Part shown: one piece after another, positions 14,515 to 22,422 of the stretch
Layout: every line of letters begins with the position of its first letter
How positions within the stretch are numbered: the stretch's first letter is position 1
Assembly (NCBI GenBank): GCA_018260475.1
Contig: JAGLBA010000008.1
Location: 1-59,276, forward strand
DNA: 59,276 nucleotides
Source: Chryseobacterium sp.
GTDB lineage: Bacteria > Bacteroidota > Bacteroidia > Flavobacteriales > Weeksellaceae
Reading direction: 5' to 3'
Position numbers and translations under genes: made by a program
The notes under the pieces: model-generated
Database searches by the model: none
The model's input: only the letters and a program-made list of their open reading frames with translations
Told to the model about the DNA's origin: nothing

Positions 14515-16275
14515 ATGGAGAAAGAGAAAAAACAAAATACCTGGGGCATCATAAAACGCCTGTTCCGGATCGGGATGAAGTTCCGTTCATGGTTCATCAT
14601 CACGCTCATCATTTCCATATTTTTGTCTGTGGTATCTACTTACCGGCCGTATCTAACGATGCAGGTGGTGGATAATGATATTACCAAACTGCAGGACAAA
14701 GCGCTTATGTTGAAGCATATTTGGTGGCTCGTGGCGCTTGTTTTTGCCGAAACTCTATTGAATTTTGCTTTAGTCTTTTTCTCAAATTATATATCGCAAA
14801 ATGTAATCCGAGACATCCGAGAAAGGCTCTACCATAAACTCATCTATTTCCGAACTTCATTTTTTGATAAAACTCCGATCGGACAATTGGTGACGCGTGC
14901 CGTGGGGGATGTGGAAACGATTTCCACAGTCTATACCGATGGCTTCCTGATGGTCTTTGGCGATGTATTGAGGATTGCATTTGTTTTGGTAATGATGTTC
15001 CAGACAAATATCCACCTTAGTTATATTTCCCTTGCGATTCTACCGCTGATGCTTATCATCACGCGTTTTTTTCAAAAAAGATTGAAAAAAGCGTTCGGGG
15101 ATGAGCGCACACTTACCGCCACGCAAAACTCCTTTGTACAAGAGCGGCTCGCCGGTATGCCGATAATCCAGGTCTTCAACAGACAGAAAAGTGAGTTTGA
15201 AAAATTTGATAAGATCAATGAAGATCTTCGGGGCGCACTTCTGAAAACGGTCTTTATTTTTTCGCTCTTTTTCCCCGTGGTAGAACTTATTTCCTCGCTG
15301 TTCATCGGCTTGGTGCTGTTTTACGGCGGCTACATCACCATTTCCGCCGGTGTGGTAATCGCTTTTATACAATATATTTCTATGCTGGTTAGGCCATTGC
15401 GCCAGATTGCCGACCGCTTCAACAATATTCAGCGCGGTATCGTGGGAGCGGAGCGGGTTTTAGGTTTAATGGATGAAAATCTTGCCATGCCAAACAGCGG
15501 AACGGTATCAAAGGAGCATTTTCAGGGCGAAATAGAGTTCCGAGATGTTCGCTTTTCTTATGACGACAAACAAGAAGTTCTGAAAGGCATCAGTTTCAAA
15601 GTGAATCCCGGTGAAAATGTGGCAATTGTAGGAGCCACAGGCGCAGGGAAATCTACCATTATCAGTTTGATAACAAGGCTATACGACATCAATTCCGGCT
15701 CAATTTTGATCGATGGGGTAGATGTGAAGGACTACGAACTCTACAACCTTCGCAGCCATATCGGTGTGGTTTTGCAGGATGTGTTCCTGTTCCACGGCAG
15801 CGTTTTCGAGAACCTCGCTTTTGGGGACGAAAGTGTGACTATGGAGAAGATAAAACGCGTGGCAGAGGACATCGAAGTGAATGATTTTATCGAAAGCCTA
15901 CCAGGCGGATATAATTATGTGGTGAGTGAGCGTGGGAGTTCTATCTCTCTGGGACAAAGGCAGTTGCTATCCTTCCTGCGGGCGTACCTTTCCGATCCGA
16001 AGATTTTAATTTTGGACGAAGCCACTTCTTCCATAGACCAAGAAAGCGAAAAATTGATTCAAAAAGCCACGGAGAAAATTACGAAAAACCGTACTTCCAT
16101 TATCATCGCGCACCGCCTTTCGACCATCGAAAAGGCCGATAAAATTATCGTAATGGACGGTGGGAAAATAGTGGAAGAAGGCAGACATCAGGACTTATTA
16201 GCTAAGGGAGGGTATTATTCCACCCTATATCAGGCGCAAGTATTGCCAAACTTGGAAGAAAATAAGGCACTATAG
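14515..16275 (+). CDS. ABC exporter, fused membrane and ATPase domains (MsbA/MdlB type)
   Basis: 586 residues. Six membrane helices in about the first 320 residues and an ATPase domain behind them. Walker A is GATGAGKST (about 375), Walker B ILILDEATSS (about 500), the Q-loop is in GVVLQDVFLF, and the H-loop is IIIAHRLST. The signature loop reads ISLGQRQ instead of the usual LSGGQ; related flavobacterial exporters also vary here. It would work as a homodimer or heterodimer, moving lipids or drugs outwards; the substrate cannot be read from sequence. I start at 14515, one base after the truA stop; a longer frame would overlap truA. Confidence 0.92.
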   Translation: MEKEKKQNTWGIIKRLFRIGMKFRSWFIITLIISIFLSVVSTYRPYLTMQVVDNDITKLQDKALMLKHIWWLVALVFAETLLNFALVFFSNYISQNVIRDIRERLYHKLIYFRTSFFDKTPIGQLVTRAVGDVETISTVYTDGFLMVFGDVLRIAFVLVMMFQTNIHLSYISLAILPLMLIITRFFQKRLKKAFGDERTLTATQNSFVQERLAGMPIIQVFNRQKSEFEKFDKINEDLRGALLKTVFIFSLFFPVVELISSLFIGLVLFYGGYITISAGVVIAFIQYISMLVRPLRQIADRFNNIQRGIVGAERVLGLMDENLAMPNSGTVSKEHFQGEIEFRDVRFSYDDKQEVLKGISFKVNPGENVAIVGATGAGKSTIISLITRLYDINSGSILIDGVDVKDYELYNLRSHIGVVLQDVFLFHGSVFENLAFGDESVTMEKIKRVAEDIEVNDFIESLPGGYNYVVSERGSSISLGQRQLLSFLRAYLSDPKILILDEATSSIDQESEKLIQKATEKITKNRTSIIIAHRLSTIEKADKIIVMDGGKIVEEGRHQDLLAKGGYYSTLYQAQVLPNLEENKAL

Positions 16276-16869
16276 ATGAATTATTTATATATTTACCATC
16301 GAAACTTTATTTATATTAAAAAACTATCTTTTTTGTTCATTTTTATGCTTTCAGGTCTATTTTTGAAGGCACAAACAGATTCTACGAAAATCTCGCAAGG
16401 AGGTCTCCGATCCAATGATGTGATGATCAACCCTATTGCCTTGGTTTTGGGGGTGGGTAATCTATCGTATGAAAGAATTCTCACGGATAATTCCGGGATT
16501 GGGATTTCATCTACATTTCTTATTGATAATTATGTGGTGGAAACTACAGGTTTTTTCCAACTAACACCTTACTACAGGTTTTATTTTGGTAAAAAGAGAG
16601 CTGGAGGTTTCTTTGTCGAAGGATTTGCAGGTCTTGTAAGCCGTGATGTAGAGACTTATCATTTTAATAACTATCCGTACAATGGCAATCCCTACACCAC
16701 CACAGAAAGAAATACCAATGGTGGAGTAGGTGTAGGTTTTGGCGGGAAGTGGAACACCAAGAAAAATATTATTTTTGAGGCTGGTATAGGCATAGGTAGG
16801 CTTTTCGGCGACATCAAGGATAGTCCTGTCTTTGCAAAAGGTATGTTAGGTATCGGAAAAAGATTTTAA
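16276..16869 (+). CDS. Predicted outer-membrane beta-barrel protein, unknown
   Basis: 197 residues. The ATG follows the ABC exporter stop without a gap, so it is probably the third gene of the truA unit. A signal peptide ends at about residue 33 (FLKAQ-TDS). The mature part has alternating strands with many Gly and aromatic residues (VGNLSYERILTDNSGIGISST, FFQLTPYYRFYFGKKRAGGFF) and ends in a charged-aromatic GIGKRF, typical for a small eight-strand outer-membrane barrel. It may belong to the DUF3575-like group, which I cannot confirm. Real gene; function unknown. Confidence 0.8.
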   Translation: MNYLYIYHRNFIYIKKLSFLFIFMLSGLFLKAQTDSTKISQGGLRSNDVMINPIALVLGVGNLSYERILTDNSGIGISSTFLIDNYVVETTGFFQLTPYYRFYFGKKRAGGFFVEGFAGLVSRDVETYHFNNYPYNGNPYTTTERNTNGGVGVGFGGKWNTKKNIIFEAGIGIGRLFGDIKDSPVFAKGMLGIGKRF

Positions 16870-16978
16870 TTAAGAATTAAGATAAAAAAAGAGGAGGTCT
16901 CACAACTAAATGAGTGGGTTGAGAATCGTCTAGACGCAAGCCACTCTCAGTACCGAGGTCGAGTAAAAAACGCAAAAA
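16870..16978. other. Structured, non-coding stretch with nested inverted repeats
   Basis: About 100 bp with nested pairings: GAGTGG (16913-16918) with CCACTC (16941-16946), and the palindrome CGTCTAGACG (16927-16936) between them. An ORF without ATG runs through here and on through repeat R1. I cannot assign it; it could be an RNA leader, an IS end or a decayed gene. Confidence 0.4.
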
Positions 16979-16979
16979 G

Positions 16980-17015
16980 AGCCGTTTCCACTAGTAGTGG
17001 GACGGCTTCTTTTTA
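16980..17015 (+). terminator. Terminator of the truA-ABC-barrel unit
   Basis: AGCCGTTTCCACTA pairs with TAGTGGGACGGCT around a one-to-three base loop, followed by TCTTTTTATTTT. It is about 110 nt past the last stop. Confidence 0.8.
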
Positions 17016-17036
17016 TTTTGAAAGTCAGCAAAATTT

Positions 17037-17116
17037 GCGCCCCGGCTTGAGCGGAGCTCATTTTTTGAGGAGGAACGACGAAAAAAATAGCGGGAGCGGA
17101 AGACGGATATAGGCGC
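17037..17116 (+). repeat. Intergenic repeat R1, copy 1
   Basis: 80 bp, nearly identical to 23312-23391, 28606-28685 and (reverse) 34493-34572. Begins GCGCCCCGGCTTGAGCGG and ends with GGATATAGGCGC; the ends GCGCC/GGCGC pair. Further pairings and the comparison with the divergent copy 4 are described in the findings. It sits between two plus-strand genes. Confidence 0.9.
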
Positions 17117-17278
17117 TCTAAAAAAAAGATTTGTGAAGCAAGAGCCGAGATTTTAGATAGAAAAAAGGAGAAAAGACAACATTCCAAATAATCTCAAAAT
17201 CAAAGCCTGCTTTTATTAACAAAATCTGAATTTTCCCAAACCAGACGTAAAACATTTAGTTTCGAAACTAATATTTGG

Positions 17279-17286
17279 TAACTTTG
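17279..17286 (+). promoter_or_regulatory. -7 box of glgP
   Basis: TAACTTTG, 28 nt before the ATG at 17315. Confidence 0.6.
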
Positions 17287-17314
17287 TCAAAGCTATATTT
17301 AAATTTATAAACTG

Positions 17315-18976
17315 ATGGATTTTAAAAACTTTAAAATGCCTTTCGGCATCAACCCCGCTTATTCTAAAAAAGTTGCCTATTTTTCGATGGAATTTGCTAT
17401 AGATCAGGCACTTAAAATATATTCCGGCGGATTGGGCTTCCTTGCGGGATCCCACATGCGCAGCGCCTACAACCTGAAACAAGACCTGGTGGGCATCGGG
17501 ATTTTGTGGAAATTCGGCTACTACGATCAGGCACGCAACCATGACCAAACGCTGCAGCCGACCTGGACGAAGAAAATGTATTCCTTCCTGGAGGATACGG
17601 GCATCAAGTTTCAAATCGAAATCCACAGTGCACCGGTTTGGGTGAAGGTTTGGTATCTGAATCCTGAAACTTTCCACACAGCGCCGATGTTCCTGCTTTC
17701 TACCGATGTGCCGGAGAACGACCATATTTCTAAAACCATTTGCCACCGCCTTTACGATGCCAACGAGTCCACCAAAATCGCACAGTACATCCTCCTCGGG
17801 AAAGGTGGCGCCAAACTTTTGGACGAAATAAATTTGGAGCGCGATGTCTATCATTTGAACGAGGCGCACGGGCTACCTGCCGCATTCTACCTGCTTGAAA
17901 AATTCGGTGGAGATGTGTCTAAAGTAAGAGAAAAACTGGTTTTCACCACGCATACGCCGGAGGAGGCCGGAAATGAAAAGCACAACCTGAAAATGTGCTA
18001 TGATATGTCCTATTTCTCGGGACTTCCCATGGAACAGGTGAAAGAATTAGAGGGTTATCCGAACCCGGAAATGTTCAACCACTCGCTTTGCGCATTGAGG
18101 ATGGCGAGAATTGCCAACGGCGTGTCCCAACTGCACGGTGAAGTGTCCCGCCTGATGTGGGAAAAATACCCGGGAATCTGCGAAATAAAAGCGATTACCA
18201 ATGCACAGGAATTCAAATATTGGGCAGACAAGCCGCTTTACGATGCAAAAGACGAGGACGACAAAGCCTTGTTCGATTTCCGGAAAAAACATTTGAAAAA
18301 ACGCCTTTTCCGCACCGTAGCAGACCAAACCGGAAACCTATTCGACCCGAATATCTTCACTATCGTTTGGGCGCGTCGCTTCGCAGGCTACAAGCGTGCA
18401 GATTTGCTTTTGCAAGACAAAGAACGCTTCGAGAAACTACTGAACCACCCGAAATATCCGGTGCAAATCATCTGGGCAGGGAAGCCTTACCCGATGGATT
18501 ATTCCGCGATTTCCACCTTCAATTCTTTGGTGGAGGCCAGCAAAAACTACAAAAATATGGCCGTACTTACCGGCTACGAACTTGCGCTGAGCCGCGCGAT
18601 GAAGCAGGGCTCTGATCTATGGCTGAATAACCCGCGCGTGCCGCGTGAGGCCTCCGGTACTTCCGGGATGACTGCCAGCATGAACGGTTCCGTGAACCTA
18701 TCTACCGACGACGGTTGGATCCCGGAATTCGCTCGCCACGGCGAAAACGCTTTCGTAGCGCCACAAGCGGACTACAATAATACGAGCGTGTACGAACAGG
18801 ACAAATTCGATATGGAAAATCTTTATCAAATACTTGAAAATGAGATTCTTCCGATGTACTACGACCGTCCGGACGAGTGGAGAAAAGTCCAACAAACCGC
18901 GATGGAAGATGTAAAAAACCTGTTCAATTCCGATCGTATGGCGGACGAATATTACAAACAAATCTACAACGCGTAA
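17315..18976 (+). CDS. glgP: Alpha-glucan (glycogen) phosphorylase, short GT35 type
   Basis: 553 residues, the compact Bacteroidota form rather than the 800-residue muscle or E. coli form. It releases glucose-1-phosphate from glycogen with pyridoxal phosphate. Visible blocks are YFSMEFAIDQALKIYSGGLGFLAGSH, VYHLNEAHGLPAAF, TTHTPEEAGNEKH, FTIVWARRFAGYKRADLL and the PLP/phosphate region LNNPRVPREASGTSGMTASMNG near 445-465. Transcribed alone with its own promoter box and terminator. A half-length glycogen-synthase-like gene lies 40 kb away at 57343, so glycogen metabolism is present, although the two are not linked. Confidence 0.93.
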   Translation: MDFKNFKMPFGINPAYSKKVAYFSMEFAIDQALKIYSGGLGFLAGSHMRSAYNLKQDLVGIGILWKFGYYDQARNHDQTLQPTWTKKMYSFLEDTGIKFQIEIHSAPVWVKVWYLNPETFHTAPMFLLSTDVPENDHISKTICHRLYDANESTKIAQYILLGKGGAKLLDEINLERDVYHLNEAHGLPAAFYLLEKFGGDVSKVREKLVFTTHTPEEAGNEKHNLKMCYDMSYFSGLPMEQVKELEGYPNPEMFNHSLCALRMARIANGVSQLHGEVSRLMWEKYPGICEIKAITNAQEFKYWADKPLYDAKDEDDKALFDFRKKHLKKRLFRTVADQTGNLFDPNIFTIVWARRFAGYKRADLLLQDKERFEKLLNHPKYPVQIIWAGKPYPMDYSAISTFNSLVEASKNYKNMAVLTGYELALSRAMKQGSDLWLNNPRVPREASGTSGMTASMNGSVNLSTDDGWIPEFARHGENAFVAPQADYNNTSVYEQDKFDMENLYQILENEILPMYYDRPDEWRKVQQTAMEDVKNLFNSDRMADEYYKQIYNA

Positions 18977-19015
18977 CTGAGGCTAAGGCAGTAGTTAAGG
19001 TTGAAATTTAGACCG

Positions 19016-19053
19016 AAAAAATCTCTTTCAATTTTTTTGAGAGGGATTTTTTT
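19016..19053 (+). terminator. Terminator of glgP
   Basis: AAAAAATC...CTTTCAA pairs with TTGAGAGGGATTTTTT and runs into T residues, about 40 nt past the glgP stop. Confidence 0.7.
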
Positions 19054-19064
19054 GATTTTTTTGG

Positions 19065-19190
19065 CGGCTTATCGGGCTCTCCGCTGTATCTTTTTTGGGT
19101 TCGTTTCGCCGCCTCCCTTTGGTCGGCGCCGCCCCGCACCCAAAAAAGGATGCCGCTCCTATCCCGGCCGCGCGGGATTCGCGGCAATCC
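19065..19190 (+). repeat. Intergenic repeat R2, copy B
   Basis: The most divergent of the three R2 copies. It keeps TGTATCTTTTTT, GTTTCGCCGCCTCCCTTTGG, GGTCGGCGCCG and AAAAAAGGATGCCG. Its stem TTTTTTGGGT/ACCCAAAAAA differs in sequence from the stems of copies A and C, but pairing is kept. Its right end stops 7 bp before the end of the lipoprotein gene. Confidence 0.8.
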
Positions 19191-19197
19191 ACTCTTT

Positions 19198-19545
19198 TTA
19201 TTTCCCGACAGGTTCATTCTTCATATATGCCGGCGCAATAATGACAACTGCAAGCCCAGCCACCACCAGAGGAATTGTTTTCCCTGCACTGAATTTCGAT
19301 ACTTTGTTTATATTATTTTTCTCAATCGTTATCGTTTTATTCTCTTGCTTTCCGATAATTGCCTCCTCAGTCACTTTAGTTAGCTGAAACGCTCTGATTT
19401 TATTTCCGTCCTTGGTTTCGATAATATATTTTGCGTTGGGTTTTAATGTAGAATAATCGAAATTGTTTTTGGAACTCACCTTTGTAGAAACGCAGGAAGA
19501 CAAAATCATCAAACTTAAAAGATAGGCTGTAATAATATTTTTCAT
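19198..19545 (-). CDS. Small predicted lipoprotein, unknown
   Basis: 115 residues. Signal peptide with lipobox LSSC (Cys about 18). The mature part has KYIIETKDGNKIRAFQLTKVTEEAIIG, a short beta-rich pattern, and a C-terminal hydrophobic segment (about 90-107; TIPLVVAGLAVVIIAPAY). Such small lipoproteins with a terminal hydrophobic helix are common in Bacteroidota but have no known role. A promoter box lies 40 nt upstream. Single-gene unit on the minus strand between two plus-strand genes. Confidence 0.78.
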   Translation of the reverse strand: MKNIITAYLLSLMILSSCVSTKVSSKNNFDYSTLKPNAKYIIETKDGNKIRAFQLTKVTEEAIIGKQENKTITIEKNNINKVSKFSAGKTIPLVVAGLAVVIIAPAYMKNEPVGK

Positions 19546-19585
19546 ATTGTAAAATTAGTTTTTGGAAAAGTATTTTTTCCGGCAT

Positions 19586-19593
19586 CAAATATA
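19586..19593 (-). promoter_or_regulatory. -7 box of the small lipoprotein gene
   Basis: TATATTTG on the minus strand, 40 nt before the ATG at 19545; TTTG also occurs a few bases upstream. Confidence 0.55.
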
Positions 19594-19630
19594 CAAACAA
19601 TCCCCTTTTACCAAATAATTTTCCACGCAC

Positions 19631-19726
19631 ACCGCGTGAGGGATGGCAAGGGTGCGACCGAAGGGAGCAGTGCAAAGCACCGGAGCGAAGCGCAGCCCTG
19701 AACAGCCCGACCCGGAGGGGCACGCC
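19631..19726 (-). repeat. Intergenic repeat R3, copy 1 (inverted)
   Basis: 96 bp matching 22229-22324 at 93 of 96 positions but on the opposite strand. On the minus strand it starts GGCGTGCCCCTCCGGG and ends CCCTCACGCGG, with GCGTG/CACGC pairing at the ends. It contains CTCCCTTCGGTCG, which is also in R2. It reads as PLRVGL.RAALRSG in one frame, a peptide that recurs only because the repeat recurs. Confidence 0.9.
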
Positions 19727-19824
19727 AAAATAGAATTTAGAAATGAGATAATTTAGAAATTGGGATGGGAAGCGGGAAGCGGGAGGTTGGAGGCAAGAAG
19801 CGGAACGGAATACAAAATTTTAAT

Positions 19825-19832
19825 TATCTTTG
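19825..19832 (+). promoter_or_regulatory. -7 box of the DPP-IV gene
   Basis: TATCTTTG, 20 nt before the ATG at 19853. Confidence 0.6.
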
Positions 19833-19852
19833 GTTCTACCTAAATTTTTACA

Positions 19853-21979
19853 ATGAAAAAATTCTTCTTGTCGGTGGCCATCGTAGCGTCTGCTGCTTCG
19901 TATGCGCAGGAAATCACTTTGGACAAAATATATTCGGGATACTACCGCGGCAAGGGCATCGCGGGAATCGCATCCATGAAAAACGGTGAAAACTATGCCG
20001 TGATCGAGAGCGGCGGAATCGCAAAATATGCCTACAAAACCAGCCAAAAAGAAGGCAACATCGTGGACGGAAATTTCGAATCATACGAGTTCTCCGATGA
20101 CGAATCTAAAATTTTGCTACTGAAAGATAGCGAACCCATTTACCGCCACTCCTTCCTTGGGAAATTTGATGTAAAAGATTTAAAATCAGGCAAAACCATC
20201 GCCCTGAACAACGGGAATGCGGTGCAGGAGCCCGCCTTCTCTCCGGACGGCAGCAAGGTGGCTTTCATTGTGGACAACAACCTGTTTTACCAAGATTTGA
20301 ACTCTGGGAACATCACGCAAATCACTACGGACGGAAAGAAAAATGACATCCTAAATGGCTTGGCAGACTGGGTATATGAGGAGGAATTTGGACACGCACG
20401 CCAATACGCCTGGACGAAAAATTCGGATGCGATTGTCTTCGTGAAGTCCGATGAGAGCGAGGTTCCGGAGATGTATATCCCAATCTACGGCAAACAACTT
20501 TACCCTTCCGAAATGCGTTATAAATACCCGAAAGCGGGTGAGAAAAACTCGGTGGTCACGGCGCAACTTTACCGTTTAGATTCCAAAAAGACGATACCGC
20601 TAAATCTTACAAATTTTAAAAACTATTATATTCCAAATGTTTTCACGACTGCACAAGCCGATGAAATCGTGATGATTACTTCGCAAAGAACTCAAAACGC
20701 GTCCGACATCCTGAGAATCAATACCAAAACGGGAGCGGTGCAAAAACTCTTCACAGAAACCGATCCGGCGTGGATAGAAACTGATAATGTGACGCTGGAA
20801 TTTCTGGATGATGATAGTTTCCTTTGGGCGTCCGAGCGCGACGGCTTCCGCCACCTGTATTGGTATGGCGCCGATGGAAATCTGAAAAAACAAGTGACCA
20901 AAGGCCCTTGGGAGGTTACGGAATACTACGGCTATAACCCAAAAACGAAAGAAGCCTATATACAAACCACAGAAAAAGGCAGCATAAATAAAGTAGTATC
21001 CAAAGTAAATATTGAAAACGGTAAAATGCAGTTGCTATCGGGTGCTGATGGGAATAATTCGGCGAGTTTCAGCAAGAATTTTGGATATTTTATCGAGACC
21101 TCATCTTCGGCGAAAAAACCTTATACTTATGTTCTGAAAGACGGCAACGGCAAGATTATGAAGGAACTGCAAAACAACAACGAGCAAAAAGCGAAACTGG
21201 ATGCGGATAATTTTGCAATCAAAGAATTTTTCACCATCCCGAATGAGGCGGGCGACCAGATGAATGCCTGGATCATGAAGCCGAAAAACTTCGACAAAAA
21301 CAAAAAATATCCGCTCTTTATGTTCCAATATTCGGGACCGGGCTCGCAGCAGGTTTCCAACACCTGGGATACGGGCAACGCATTGTGGTTCAGTCATTTG
21401 GTGCAAAAAGGATACCTCGTGGCCTGTGTAGACGGCCGCGGAACGGGCTTCCAAGGCACCAAATACAAAAAAGTTACCTATAAAAACCTCGGTAAATACG
21501 AAATCGCCGACCAGATTGCTGCCGCAAAGTGGTTTGGCAATCAGTCCTATATCGATAAATCCCGCATCGGGATTTTCGGGTGGAGTTTTGGCGGCTACAT
21601 GGCCTCACTGGCGATGACCAAGGGCGCAGATGTTTTCAAAGCCGGAATCGCCGTAGCTCCTGTGACCAACTGGCGCTACTACGACAGCATCTATACCGAG
21701 AGATTCCTCCTTACGCCGCAGGAAAATCCGGCTGGATATGATCAAAATTCACCTACGGAATTTGCAAAACTCCTCAAAGGGAAGTTTCTCCTGATCCACG
21801 GAACAGCGGACGATAATGTACATTTCCAAAACTCCATGGAACTATCCGAAGCGCTGATTCAGAACAAAAAGCAATTCGAGTTCATGGCTTATCCGGACAA
21901 AAACCACGGCATCTTCGGCGGCATGACGCGCCCACAACTCTACCAAAAAATGACCGATTTCATTTTGGAAAACCTTTAG
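19853..21979 (+). CDS. Dipeptidyl peptidase IV-type S9 serine peptidase
   Basis: 708 residues with a signal peptide (about 1-18, ending SYA-Q). Removes X-Pro type dipeptides from peptide N-termini in the periplasm or outside. An N-terminal beta-propeller (about 60-440) carries the double-Glu substrate anchor in LADWVYEEEF, typical of dipeptidyl peptidases. The C-terminal alpha/beta hydrolase has the nucleophile in GWSFGGYM (Ser about 578), the Asp in HGTADDNVHF and the His in PDKNHGIF (about 685). Monocistronic with its own promoter and terminator. The gene is bracketed by inverted copies of repeat R3. Prolyl tripeptidyl peptidase is an alternative, but the EE pair favours DPP-IV. Confidence 0.93.
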   Translation: MKKFFLSVAIVASAASYAQEITLDKIYSGYYRGKGIAGIASMKNGENYAVIESGGIAKYAYKTSQKEGNIVDGNFESYEFSDDESKILLLKDSEPIYRHSFLGKFDVKDLKSGKTIALNNGNAVQEPAFSPDGSKVAFIVDNNLFYQDLNSGNITQITTDGKKNDILNGLADWVYEEEFGHARQYAWTKNSDAIVFVKSDESEVPEMYIPIYGKQLYPSEMRYKYPKAGEKNSVVTAQLYRLDSKKTIPLNLTNFKNYYIPNVFTTAQADEIVMITSQRTQNASDILRINTKTGAVQKLFTETDPAWIETDNVTLEFLDDDSFLWASERDGFRHLYWYGADGNLKKQVTKGPWEVTEYYGYNPKTKEAYIQTTEKGSINKVVSKVNIENGKMQLLSGADGNNSASFSKNFGYFIETSSSAKKPYTYVLKDGNGKIMKELQNNNEQKAKLDADNFAIKEFFTIPNEAGDQMNAWIMKPKNFDKNKKYPLFMFQYSGPGSQQVSNTWDTGNALWFSHLVQKGYLVACVDGRGTGFQGTKYKKVTYKNLGKYEIADQIAAAKWFGNQSYIDKSRIGIFGWSFGGYMASLAMTKGADVFKAGIAVAPVTNWRYYDSIYTERFLLTPQENPAGYDQNSPTEFAKLLKGKFLLIHGTADDNVHFQNSMELSEALIQNKKQFEFMAYPDKNHGIFGGMTRPQLYQKMTDFILENL

Positions 21980-22012
21980 TGGTTGGTGGTTTTTAGTTGT
22001 TGGTTGTGGGGT
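21980..22012 (+). repeat. Left arm of a long inverted repeat
   Basis: GGTTGGTGGTTTTTAGTTGT and following bases match, inverted, the sequence at 22191-22223 with about three mismatches in 30. The arms bracket the DPP-IV terminator and are low-complexity T/G and A/C sequence. Confidence 0.6.
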
Positions 22013-22041
22013 TTTCGTTTTTCGTTTTTCGTTTTTCGTTG
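22011..22041 (+). repeat. Tandem repeat of about four CGTTTTT units
   Basis: GTTTTCGTTTTTCGTTTTTC and continuation, four successive 7-base units after the DPP-IV gene. Slippage-prone; no function evident. Confidence 0.8.
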
Positions 22042-22072
22042 AATTATTAACACCAAAATCTTATATAAAATT

Positions 22073-22108
22073 GCCCTCAAAGTTTGTAAAATCTTTGAGG
22101 GCTTTTTG
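22073..22108 (+). terminator. Terminator of the DPP-IV gene
   Basis: Perfect 9-bp stem CCCTCAAAG/CTTTGAGGG with a 10-nt loop, followed by CTTTTTG. Confidence 0.85.
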
Positions 22109-22190
22109 TTTGTGAAGTGTTCTTCTGTTAATTTTTCCAGAATTAAAACAACTCAAAATTCAAAACCCAACATTCAAAACTTGCCAATAA

Positions 22191-22223
22191 CCGACAACCA
22201 ACAACTAAAAACCAACAACCAAA
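22191..22223 (-). repeat. Right arm of the long inverted repeat
   Basis: Inverted partner of 21980-22012 (CCAACAACTAAAAACCAACA core). It ends 5 bp before R3 copy 2. Confidence 0.6.
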
Positions 22224-22228
22224 ATATG

Positions 22229-22324
22229 GGCGTGCCCCTCCGGGTCGGGCTGTGCAGGGCTGCGCTTCGCTCCGGTGCTTTGCACTGCTCCCTTCGGTCG
22301 CACCCTTACCATCCCTCACGCGGC
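22229..22324 (+). repeat. Intergenic repeat R3, copy 2
   Basis: Inverted partner of 19631-19726 with three differences in 96 bp. It lies between the DPP-IV terminator and the LysE promoter. Confidence 0.9.
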
Positions 22325-22360
22325 GTGAACGAAAATATATGGGAATTTGGGAAAGATGCG

Positions 22361-22368
22361 TATATTTG
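22361..22368 (+). promoter_or_regulatory. -7 box of the LysE gene
   Basis: TATATTTG with about 54 nt to the ATG at 22423, leaving a leader that contains an imperfect hairpin (22371-22399). Confidence 0.55.
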
Positions 22369-22370
22369 AG

Positions 22371-22399
22371 TGTTAGCGGTCATTGCGCTGACAGACACC
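22371..22399 (+). other. Imperfect hairpin in the LysE leader, cassette-junction-like
   Basis: GTGTTAGCG and CGCTGACAGACAC form a bulged hairpin (GTGT/ACAC, GCG/CGC and intervening pairs). It begins with GTTAGCG and resembles gene-junction sequences I recall ahead of laterally acquired Bacteroidota genes. No matching right-hand site is visible after the gene. Confidence 0.3.
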
Positions 22400-22422
22400 G
22401 AAAATACTAAAAAATATAAAAT

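Noticed and set aside
22011-22041. Short tandem repeats as a CRISPR array
   Set aside because: Units of 7 bases without spacers and without cas genes; this is a simple-sequence tract.
19400-22369. ORFs with PLRVGL.RAALRSGALHCSLRSHP
   Set aside because: These are repeat R3 read through in one frame. Flanks and starts are unrelated in the two copies.
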